Below, in pieces: positions 55,722 to 62,798 of a DNA stretch of 64,000 nt (within the stretch, counting starts at the first letter, position 1; every line of letters begins with the position of its first letter). The notes beneath the pieces are model-generated. The model did not search any database. It saw only the letters and a list, made by a program, of their open reading frames with translations, and was not told the DNA's origin. The translations under genes and the position numbers were made by a program. The stretch lies in the NCBI RefSeq assembly GCF_015689195.1, contig NZ_CP065044.1, forward strand, positions 1,674,001 to 1,738,000. The letters run 5' to 3'. Source of the stretch: Pectobacterium aroidearum (GTDB lineage: Bacteria; Pseudomonadota; Gammaproteobacteria; Enterobacterales; Enterobacteriaceae).

Positions 55722-57529
55722 TATGCTGCTCTCACGATGTAGTTAAAGGCGATATTGCGTGGACGGGTTTCAGTTCCACCGGTCATTGATGTTAATTCTC
55801 TACTGGTCGACCCTGCTGAATGTCCGATATCCTCAATAACGGCGCTAGGTTGATTATGGGCATAGCCATATATTGCTCCGGCCCAAAGCGACGGATCAGA
55901 AATTGGTAGCATGTGATTGTGAGACTCTATCATTCCGATTTGCGCACTCAGTAGAGCACGCCCTGCATCAGCGCCGCGCCCATCATCCCAGCCGCGCACG
56001 AACTCGCCGCGTAGGTCTGGCAACACACCGGATGGATAACGGGATGCTAAAATCGGATACCGTGATTTATCAAATGATTGACCGTTGCATTTTAGCCAGC
56101 CAGTAGGGGCGACAGCGCCGGGGAATGGCAGGGGGATGCCAGCTAGATCGTTGATGGAAATAGCTCCCACATCTGCGGAGGTGGGTTTATTGTTGGGACT
56201 GTAGATGCGCTGGCCTTTTTCAGTGATTGCACCAACCACATTTACATTATGCCCGGCAGTTAACTCTCCAGTGGCAAGATTGATATCAAATGGCCGTAAT
56301 GAATTAAAACTCCCTTTTTTATCGCCTTTGTTTGTCAGTAGTATATAAAATCGGTAACCGTCATTACGAAAAATAACGCCATAATCCCCATAATTCAGTC
56401 GCAATCCATTAGCCGCTGATAGCTGTAGTTCTCCAGTTGCCTCCCCGCCGGATTGTTTTAAATACCGGGTATCACCCTCGTCTTTTGAGTATGTACCGAT
56501 GTCTTCCGGTGTAGGCTTATTATTCGGGCTGTAAACCCGTTTCCCTGCTTCATGCAGCATGCCGGAAACATATAACGACCCGTTAGAATTCAGTGACGCC
56601 AGTTCGCTTAATGCCTCATGATTGCCGTTCCAGAATGAAAAACCGCCACCGCCGCTGCCACGGTGATTCACGAAATCGGTACGTCCTTCCCCATTAATGC
56701 GATTCCAGCATAAAAACGCGCCTTGAGAATCCGGTAATTCAGTCCCCCTTCCGGTTACTTTTACAATATCGTTTGTCTCCAGACGACCGGACATTTTACC
56801 CCCGGTCAGCGACAGTTTTCCGGCTAACGCATTCAGTATCGTGGTGGAGAAGTTCGGATCATTACCTAACGCCGCCGCCAGCTCTTGCAGCGTATCAAGC
56901 GCGGCAGGTGAACCGTTTACCAATGCGGCTACGGCGGCTTTCACAAAGGCGGTTGTCGCCAATTGCGTGTTATTAGAATTGGAGGCAGCCGTCGGCGCTG
57001 TTGGGGTACCCGTGAACGCAGGGCTGTCTTTCGGGGCATATCGAGGGTGTGCATCAAGGACGGAAGCATGGGCATTCAGCTTATTGGCCGCATCAGTTTT
57101 CACATCAGCAATTGCATTCAATATGGTTGTGCTGAAGTGCGGATCGTTGCCTAACGCATTCGCCAACTCTTGCAGTGTATCCAGTGCCGCAGGAGAACCA
57201 TTAATCAGTGCGGCAATGGCCGTTTTCACAAATGCCGTAGTGGCAATTTGCGTGTTATTTGTCGTCTGCGCTGTGGTAGGTGCAGTAGGCGTCCCCGTCA
57301 ACGCTGGGCTATTTTTGGGGGCATATTGCGAATGCGGATCGCTGGCGGCGAGATGGGTTTGCAAACTCTTGCCCGTGGTTTCCTGCATTTTTTTCAGATA
57401 GGCCGTGCGGCTGGCTAACTGCTCTGCCTGACGGTTGGAGATTCCCCCAGGGCCTGCGACAACGGGATCCGATGTCTCAAGCTGATAAATTCCATCAATC
57501 CAGCTTTCTTGTTCAGATAAATTTGCCAT
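55721..57529 (-). CDS. Phage-type tail fibre protein with collar domain
   Basis: A 602-residue fibre. Residues 1-70 are the conserved tail-attachment part (GIYQLETSDPVVAGPGGISN). Residues 74-243 contain two copies of a 95-residue unit (SPALTGTPTAPT, NNTQIATTAFVK, NGSPAALDTLQELANALGND). Two short RIYSPNNKPT repeats follow. The end has a tail-collar-like segment GIPLPFPGAVAPTGWLKCNG and PDLRGEFVRGWDDGRG, closing NYIVRAA-like. ATG 57529 has AGGAAGG seven bases upstream; ATG 57535 is too close to it. It may be a prophage or tailocin remnant. Confidence 0.9.
   Translation of the reverse strand: MANLSEQESWIDGIYQLETSDPVVAGPGGISNRQAEQLASRTAYLKKMQETTGKSLQTHLAASDPHSQYAPKNSPALTGTPTAPTTAQTTNNTQIATTAFVKTAIAALINGSPAALDTLQELANALGNDPHFSTTILNAIADVKTDAANKLNAHASVLDAHPRYAPKDSPAFTGTPTAPTAASNSNNTQLATTAFVKAAVAALVNGSPAALDTLQELAAALGNDPNFSTTILNALAGKLSLTGGKMSGRLETNDIVKVTGRGTELPDSQGAFLCWNRINGEGRTDFVNHRGSGGGGFSFWNGNHEALSELASLNSNGSLYVSGMLHEAGKRVYSPNNKPTPEDIGTYSKDEGDTRYLKQSGGEATGELQLSAANGLRLNYGDYGVIFRNDGYRFYILLTNKGDKKGSFNSLRPFDINLATGELTAGHNVNVVGAITEKGQRIYSPNNKPTSADVGAISINDLAGIPLPFPGAVAPTGWLKCNGQSFDKSRYPILASRYPSGVLPDLRGEFVRGWDDGRGADAGRALLSAQIGMIESHNHMLPISDPSLWAGAIYGYAHNQPSAVIEDIGHSAGSTSRELTSMTGGTETRPRNIAFNYIVRAA
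56801..57310 (-). repeat. Tandem 95-codon repeat inside the tail fibre gene
   Basis: Residues 74-168 (57310-57026) and 169 to about 243 (57025-56801) of the fibre are direct repeats with a period of 95 codons; the second is shorter at its end. They share SPA-TGTPTAPT, NNTQ-ATTAFVK, NGSPAALDTLQELA-ALGNDP-FSTTILNA. The differences are mostly conservative. Confidence 0.85.
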
Positions 57530-57709
57530 GTTCATGCCTTCCTATGGTTGTGTCGTCGCTACGATGCGGTTTTTTCAGCGATTTTTTCTGTTTCCGCGCC
57601 GATGTCAGCATCGTGCCGATGGCTATAAAACAGTTTTAGTAACGATGATGAGAGTACCTTTTACGGTACGGCGGGTTTAGTAACGGAGTTTAAAAATGGA
57701 AGTGAAACG

Positions 57710-57726
57710 TGCACGCAAATGGCAGT
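57710..57726 (+). promoter_or_regulatory. NtrC-like site upstream of nasR
   Basis: TGCACGCAAATGGCAGT agrees with the NtrC consensus TGCACCAAAATGGTGCA at 11 of 17 positions, including TGCAC and AAATGG. It is centred about 86 bases before the predicted nasR start, a usual enhancer distance. The spacer from the fibre gene (57530-57829) also holds a GTACC/GGTAC hairpin (57654-57669). Confidence 0.5.
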
Positions 57727-57777
57727 CATCGTGCGGAGCACATGTCGTTTCTTTCTGCCGCATTGAACTGAGGTAAC

Positions 57778-57794
57778 TGGCGCGCTAATTGCAT
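57778..57794 (+). promoter_or_regulatory. Sigma-54 promoter of nasR
   Basis: TGGCGCGCTAATTGCAT matches the -24/-12 consensus TGGCACG-N4-TTGCA with one mismatch, and GG (57779-57780) and GC (57791-57792) are exactly ten bases apart. Transcription would begin near 57804, 26 bases before the nasR ATG. Confidence 0.75.
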
Positions 57795-57829
57795 CTTTCT
57801 GGCAGTGGTTTTTTTCAGGAGAGACAGCG

Positions 57830-59119
57830 ATGGTGGCGGAGCCTTCAACGACAATTCGATTTTTACTTGCCTCGCGCCAGTGTGAGCTAAACAGCCTGCG
57901 CTACCTGCTGCAAAGTGGTGAGCTGGTGGGGAAAATCAGCCAGCTTGTGCATCTGTTGCAGCGCGAACGGGGAACGGCCAACCTGTTTCTTTGTTCCGAT
58001 GGCCGATTTTTCGCTGACGAACTGGCGCTACGTGAGAAAGATGTGCAGGCGGCGCAGGCACACTTGATGACGCATCTGGCCGGATTGGAAAAAATGACGG
58101 CAGAATTGCCGCAGGCGAGCCGTCTGTTCAGCCGTGTCGCCAGCGTGGTCTATGCGCTGAGTCTGCTGCCCGCGCTGCGTCAGCAGATTCGCCAGCGTTT
58201 GCTGCCTCAGCCGCAGGCGATGACATTTTTCAACGATATTGTCCGTAACCTGCTGGCACTGGTTTTTGAGGTCTCTGACACGGCGGCCGATCCGGGGATT
58301 TCCCGCACGCTGATTGCCATGTTCAGCTTTATGCAGGGGAAAGAACTGGCGGGGCAGGAGCGGGCTATTGGTGCGGCGGCCTATGCAGCAGGCAGCGTCG
58401 ATGAGGACACCCGGCAAAAGCTGCTGGATTTGATTGAACGGCAGGAGCGTTGTTTCGATACTTTTCTGAGCTTTAGCGATGAAGAAAACCAGCAGTGCTG
58501 GCGTGCTATCGCGGTAGACAGTGAATTTGAACGCTTGCGCCGCATCGTGTGCACCCGTAGCCCGATAGAAAAACTGTCGGAAGCCGACAGCCTGCACTGG
58601 TTTTCGATTGCCACGCGACGCATCGATGAAATGAAACAGATGGAAGATGAACTGGAGCAGACGCTGATGCAGCGCTGTCGGACTCGTATTGCGGCGGCGG
58701 AGAAAGCGTGCAGCGATCAGCGGGCGGATCTCGAAGAGCTGATGGCACATCAGGAGAATGACGATCCTGGTTATTCGATATTTGTCGCCGGTCACGACGT
58801 GGAAGGGCAGAATGCCCCTCCCGGTTGGCTACATAGTGATGGCGTCAGTCCACAACTGGGACGCTCGCTGCTGTCGCTGGTGCAGCAACAGTCGCGGCGC
58901 TTACAGGCGCAGGATCATGAACTGGCTGCACTACGAGCGACGTTAAATGAAAGAAAACAGATCGATCGCGCGAAGGGCTTACTGATGCAACACCGTGGAT
59001 TAAGCGAAGAAGAGGCCTACAAAACCCTGCGCCGCATGGCGATGAGCCAGAATAAAAAGCTGATTGATATCGCAACGGCGATGCTCGCGGTAGCAGACGT
59101 ATTCGGGGATACCCCTTAA
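57830..59119 (+). CDS. nasR: Nitrate-responsive antitermination protein NasR
   Basis: A 429-residue regulator similar to Klebsiella NasR. The N-terminal 300 residues form a helical nitrate/nitrite-sensing (NIT) domain (VHLLQRERGTANLFL near residue 44). The C-terminal 60 residues form an ANTAR RNA-binding domain (LNERKQIDRAKGLLMQHRGL, SEEEAYKTLRRMAM). With nitrate bound, the ANTAR domain stabilises a two-hairpin leader RNA and prevents termination before the nas genes. The ATG follows CAGGAGA. It is expressed from its own sigma-54-type promoter. Confidence 0.93.
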   Translation: MVAEPSTTIRFLLASRQCELNSLRYLLQSGELVGKISQLVHLLQRERGTANLFLCSDGRFFADELALREKDVQAAQAHLMTHLAGLEKMTAELPQASRLFSRVASVVYALSLLPALRQQIRQRLLPQPQAMTFFNDIVRNLLALVFEVSDTAADPGISRTLIAMFSFMQGKELAGQERAIGAAAYAAGSVDEDTRQKLLDLIERQERCFDTFLSFSDEENQQCWRAIAVDSEFERLRRIVCTRSPIEKLSEADSLHWFSIATRRIDEMKQMEDELEQTLMQRCRTRIAAAEKACSDQRADLEELMAHQENDDPGYSIFVAGHDVEGQNAPPGWLHSDGVSPQLGRSLLSLVQQQSRRLQAQDHELAALRATLNERKQIDRAKGLLMQHRGLSEEEAYKTLRRMAMSQNKKLIDIATAMLAVADVFGDTP

Positions 59120-59605
59120 GAGGTATATGCACATGAACTGTGCGTGTTCTGCCAGTTAGCGGTGCAAAACTCTGTCTTGTGAAGAGGAAATCGTGGAGTC
59201 AATAGAGGAGTCACTGACGGTGTGAAATGGTTTCGTGCGTAGTTGGTTCTCGCTGTCGTTGTGTTGTGATGAGCGTAAATAACGCTGAAGGAAAAACAGG
59301 CTTAGGATGAGCGGCAGGGAAGCCGCGAAAGTCGTTGCCGCGCCGGGAGCGCGTCAACGACGGTCCGTTAAGAGACTGTTTTTTCTGAAGGTATCGCATA
59401 GCGACGTTATTTCTCGCGAAAAAGCCACGGGTCACGGGGCGGCGGCGACTGAGCGCCCCGTGTCGGGCGCGTGCTACGGCGTAGCATAGAAATGGCAGTA
59501 TTCTCGCGCACGAAATAATCATCATAATTTACATGTGGTTACCTAAATTTCAGTTCACTTATCGATTAAACAATCCCGCTCGACAATACGCAAAACTGTG
59601 ACATC
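59120..59605. promoter_or_regulatory. nasR-nasF spacer
   Basis: This spacer of almost 490 bp holds no supported gene. At its left end are two NtrC-like sites. In the middle are a GC-rich perfect inverted repeat CACGGGGCG/CGCCCCGTG (59433-59462) and GCTACG-G-CGTAGC (59473-59485). An imperfect palindrome ATACC/GGTAT with CTTAAG centre spans the nasR stop (59109-59126). Frames found here on either strand lack ribosome-binding sites. Confidence 0.5.
59128..59166 (+). promoter_or_regulatory. Tandem NtrC-like sites behind nasR
   Basis: TGCACATGAACTGTGCG (59128-59144) and TGCCAGTTAGCGGTGCA (59150-59166) match the NtrC consensus at 11 and 10 of 17 positions. They are exactly 22 bases apart, two helical turns, as in co-operative NtrC enhancers. 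They lie about 480 bases upstream of the nasF sigma-54 promoter, far but possible for an enhancer. Confidence 0.45.
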
Positions 59606-59621
59606 TGGCACAAACCTTGCT
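59606..59621 (+). promoter_or_regulatory. Sigma-54 promoter of nasFED
   Basis: TGGCACAAACCTTGCT is a full match to the sigma-54 consensus TGGCAC-R-N4-TTGCW; GG (59607-59608) and GC (59619-59620) are ten bases apart. The start is predicted near 59632, giving a leader of about 160 bases that contains the ANTAR RNA and terminator. Confidence 0.88.
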
Positions 59622-59658
59622 TTAACTCATTAGCAACAACCAAACATTCATAACGCGT

Positions 59659-59705
59659 TTCGGGCCAACGGCGGTGCGGAAGGTGTTAATCGGACAACGG
59701 CGTCC
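59659..59705 (+). ncRNA. ANTAR-type two-hexaloop leader RNA
   Basis: Two hairpins, each closing the same hexaloop AACGGC with A at position 1 and G at position 4, the hallmark of ANTAR-protein targets. P1: stem 59659-59666 with 59673-59681 (imperfect), loop 59667-59672. P2: GGAC 59692-59695 with GTCC 59702-59705, loop 59696-59701. The linker is ten bases. The P2 loop and 3' strand are also the 5' strand of the terminator, so P2 and terminator exclude each other. NasR from the adjacent gene is the expected ligand. Confidence 0.85.
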
Positions 59706-59754
59706 ATAAGCGTGCAGATTTTGCATGGGCTTGTGGACGCCGTTTTTGTTTTTT
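59696..59754 (+). terminator. Regulated terminator in the nasF leader
   Basis: A 16-bp stem (59696-59711 with 59729-59744, one G-U pair), topped by a small TGCA/TGCA hairpin and followed by TTTTTGTTTTTT. It ends 36 bases before the nasF start codon. It should stop transcription unless NasR holds the overlapping P2 hairpin. Confidence 0.93.
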
Positions 59755-59790
59755 CCGCCTGAAAAGGTGTTTTGCGCAAGGGTGTCGTTG

Positions 59791-61050
59791 ATGAGTGATT
59801 CCAAAACCAAAAGCATGACCGTCTCTCGCCGCCAGTTTCTGTTGGGGAGTGCAGCACTGGGAGGCAGCCTGATGCTGCCAGGGTTGATGAATAGCGCCTG
59901 GGCCGCGGGTTCCGATGCACCGGAGAAAAAGGAAATCCGGGTCGGTTTTATCCCGTTGACGGACTGCGCCTCGGTCGTGATGGCGGCAGTGAAAGGTTTC
60001 GATAAGAAATATGGCATCACTATTGTGCCCAGCAAAGAAGCCAGTTGGGCAGCGGTGCGCGACAAGCTGGTGTCGGGCGAGTTGGATGCCGCACACATTC
60101 TGTACGGGCAACTGTACGGTCTGCAAATGGGGCTGTCCGGGTCGCAGAGCAACATGGCGGCGCTGATGACGCTCAACCAGAACGGGCAAGGGATCACGTT
60201 GGCTAACCAACTGCGTGAAGCCAATGTCACGGATCTCGCTGCGCTACAAAAATATATCGCCGCCAGCCCGGCGGGCACCTATACCTTCGCGCAGACCTTC
60301 CCGACCGGTACGCACGCCATGTGGCTCTATTACTGGCTGGCCTCCGCCGGAATTCATCCATTGAACGATGTACGCACCGTGGTGGTGCCGCCGCCGCAGA
60401 TGGTGATGAACATGAAGATCGGCAACATGGTTGGTTATTGCGTCGGTGAACCGTGGAACCAGCGTGCCATCAGCGAAAAAATCGGTTTTACCGCTGCTAC
60501 CTCGCAAGACATTTGGCCGGATCACCCCGAAAAAGTGTTGGGCACCCGCGCTGACTGGGCGAACGCCAACCCACACAGCGCCCGTGCACTGACCGCCGCG
60601 ATTCTCGATGCTTCGCGCTGGATTGATGCCTCGGACGACAACCGCCGTGAGACGGCAGGTGTCGTTGCCGGACGTGCGTACATCAATGCTAAAGAAGAAA
60701 CCATCGTCGGACGCATGTTGGGCCAATACGAAAACGGGCTGGGCAAAAGCTGGAAAGACGAACACGCGATGCGTTTCTACCACGACGGTTCCGTGAACTA
60801 CCCGTACCTGTCCGATGGCATGTGGTTCCTCACCCAGCACAAACGCTGGGGCTTGCTCACCGAAGAGCCGGACTATCTGGCCGTCGCGAAGCAGGTTAAC
60901 CGGATTGATATCTACAAGCAGGCGGCCGAGGCCGTGGGAAATGTGCCGTTACCCGGTAGCGACATGCGCAGCAGTGTGCTCATCGATGGCCGCCGCTGGG
61001 ATGGTAGCGATCCGGCGGGCTATGCCAACAGTTTTAGCGTGAAGAAATAA
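59791..61050 (+). CDS. nasF: Nitrate ABC transporter substrate-binding protein NasF
   Basis: A 419-residue NrtA/NasF-like periplasmic protein. It begins with a Tat signal (VSRRQFLLGSAALGG near residue 11, ending ASA-like at MNSAWAAG). The mature part starts EIRVGFIPLTDCASVVMAA and contains FPTGTHAMWLYYWLASAGI and GYCVGEPWNQRA typical of nitrate/cyanate binding proteins. It captures nitrate for NasED. ATG 59791 lies eight bases after AAGGG; the frame from 59725 begins inside the terminator and is rejected. Confidence 0.93.
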   Translation: MSDSKTKSMTVSRRQFLLGSAALGGSLMLPGLMNSAWAAGSDAPEKKEIRVGFIPLTDCASVVMAAVKGFDKKYGITIVPSKEASWAAVRDKLVSGELDAAHILYGQLYGLQMGLSGSQSNMAALMTLNQNGQGITLANQLREANVTDLAALQKYIAASPAGTYTFAQTFPTGTHAMWLYYWLASAGIHPLNDVRTVVVPPPQMVMNMKIGNMVGYCVGEPWNQRAISEKIGFTAATSQDIWPDHPEKVLGTRADWANANPHSARALTAAILDASRWIDASDDNRRETAGVVAGRAYINAKEETIVGRMLGQYENGLGKSWKDEHAMRFYHDGSVNYPYLSDGMWFLTQHKRWGLLTEEPDYLAVAKQVNRIDIYKQAAEAVGNVPLPGSDMRSSVLIDGRRWDGSDPAGYANSFSVKK

Positions 61051-61062
61051 GTGAGGTTGATG

Positions 61063-61977
61063 ATGAAAAACCAGGCCCAAATCATTCCGATTACTGCGGA
61101 TAACGCTTCGGAAACCGTGCACAGCGCTGAAATTATGCCGCTGCCAACCAAACCGGTAGCACCTGAAAAAGCACCGGCAACGCCTGCTTTCGCCTACCGC
61201 CCGCTGCTGCGTAAGCTGTTTCAGCCGCTTTTCCCAGCGGTACTGGGGCTGGGTCTGCTGGTGGCGGTTTGGCAGATTGCCGCGCTCAACAGCGAAAACT
61301 TCCCGACGCCGTGGGCGACCTGGCTTGCGGCGCTCAGCCTCTTCGCCGATCCGTTTTATATCGCAGGACCGAACGATCAGGGTATCGGCTGGAACGTATT
61401 GGCCTCGCTGCAACGCGTGGGTATTGGCTTCGGGCTGGCGGCGCTGGTCGGCATTCCTACGGGGTTTCTGATTGGCCGTTTTACGTTTCTGGCCAATATG
61501 CTCAACCCGATTATTTCGCTGCTGCGCCCGGTCAGCCCGCTGGCGTGGCTGCCTATCGGGCTGCTGCTGTTCCAGCGCGCTGAACCGGCATCCAGTTGGA
61601 CTATTTTCATCTGCTCCATCTGGCCGATGATCCTCAACACCGCCGAAGGCGTACGCCGCATCCCGCAGGATTACCTGAACGTGGCGCGTGTACTAAAGCT
61701 CTCCGAATTCACCATCATGCGCAAAATTCTGTTGCCTGCGGTGCTGCCTAACGTCTTAACCGGCGTACGTCTGTCGATTGGCGTTGCCTGGTTGGTCATT
61801 GTCGCGGCGGAGATGCTGACCGGTGGCGTCGGTATCGGCTTCTGGATTTGGAATGAGTGGAACAACCTGAATGTAGAAAACATCATCATCGCCATCGTGG
61901 TGATTGGCGTTATCGGTCTGCTGCTTGAGCAGGGACTGGTGTGGATTGCTAACCGTTTCAGCTATGACAACCGCTAA
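61063..61977 (+). CDS. nasE: Nitrate ABC transporter permease NasE
   Basis: A 304-residue membrane permease with about six helices after a 50-residue hydrophilic N terminus. The EAA-loop region reads IPQDYLNVARVLKLSEF, the site that couples to the ATPase NasD; VSPLAWLPIGLLLF and GIGFWIWNEWNNL are typical of NrtB-like permeases. GAGG lies six bases before ATG 61063; ATG 61060 and GTG 61051 are less well placed. It follows nasF by 12 bases. Confidence 0.93.
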   Translation: MKNQAQIIPITADNASETVHSAEIMPLPTKPVAPEKAPATPAFAYRPLLRKLFQPLFPAVLGLGLLVAVWQIAALNSENFPTPWATWLAALSLFADPFYIAGPNDQGIGWNVLASLQRVGIGFGLAALVGIPTGFLIGRFTFLANMLNPIISLLRPVSPLAWLPIGLLLFQRAEPASSWTIFICSIWPMILNTAEGVRRIPQDYLNVARVLKLSEFTIMRKILLPAVLPNVLTGVRLSIGVAWLVIVAAEMLTGGVGIGFWIWNEWNNLNVENIIIAIVVIGVIGLLLEQGLVWIANRFSYDNR

Positions 61978-61987
61978 GGAGCCGACG

Positions 61988-62782
61988 ATGCGTACAACAC
62001 CGATTATTCAAGTGCAGCAGGTGAGCCAGCGTTTCAATACCGCCAGCGGTGAGTTTCTGGCGCTGGATCAGGTGAGTTTTGACATTCATACCGGTGAGAC
62101 GATCAGCCTGATCGGCCATTCCGGCTGCGGCAAGTCCACATTATTGAACCTGATCGCCGGTCTGACGCTGCCGAGCAGCGGCGGTCTGCTGTGTGACAAC
62201 CGTGAAATCGACGGACCGGGGCCGGAGCGCGGCGTGGTCTTTCAGAATCACTCGCTGCTGCCGTGGCTGACCACCTACGAAAACGTTGCGCTGGCGGTAC
62301 GTCAGGTATTTCGCGGGCAGATGAATAAGCACGAGATGCACGAATGGATTACCCACAATCTGGAACTGGTGCACATGGGGCACGCGCTGAACAAGCGGCC
62401 GAATGAGATTTCCGGCGGGATGAAGCAGCGTGTGGGTATCGCCCGCGCGCTGGCGATGAAGCCGAAAGTGTTGCTGATGGATGAACCGTTTGGTGCGCTG
62501 GATGCGCTGACTCGCGCGCACCTTCAGGATGCTGTCATGGAGATTCAGCAGCGTTTGCAAACCACGATTGTGCTGATTACTCACGACGTAGACGAGGCGG
62601 TGCTGCTGTCGGATCGCGTGCTGATGATGACTAACGGCCCGGCGGCGACGGTCGGTGAAATCATGACGGTCGAGCTGGAACGTCCACGCTCGCGCGTCGC
62701 ACTGGCTGACGATCCGCGTTACCACCACTACCGTCAGCAGGTGCTGCATTTCTTATATGAAAAACAGCCTAAAGCAGCCTGA
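61988..62782 (+). CDS. nasD: Nitrate ABC transporter ATP-binding protein NasD
   Basis: A 264-residue ABC ATPase. Walker A is GHSGCGKSTLLNLI near residue 45, the Q-loop VVFQNHSLLPWL near 85, the signature ISGGMKQRVGIARAL near 140, Walker B VLLMDEPFGALDALT near 160 and the switch histidine in LITHDVDEAVLLSD near 200. It powers NasE. ATG 61988 has AAGGAG six bases upstream; the long upstream frame is inside nasE. Confidence 0.95.
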   Translation: MRTTPIIQVQQVSQRFNTASGEFLALDQVSFDIHTGETISLIGHSGCGKSTLLNLIAGLTLPSSGGLLCDNREIDGPGPERGVVFQNHSLLPWLTTYENVALAVRQVFRGQMNKHEMHEWITHNLELVHMGHALNKRPNEISGGMKQRVGIARALAMKPKVLLMDEPFGALDALTRAHLQDAVMEIQQRLQTTIVLITHDVDEAVLLSDRVLMMTNGPAATVGEIMTVELERPRSRVALADDPRYHHYRQQVLHFLYEKQPKAA

Positions 62783-62798
62783 TAGCGAGGCCGGAACG

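Noticed and set aside
59307-59489. 60-codon plus-strand frame in the nasR-nasF gap
   Set aside because: High GC hairpin DNA translated by chance; no ribosome-binding site or conserved motif.
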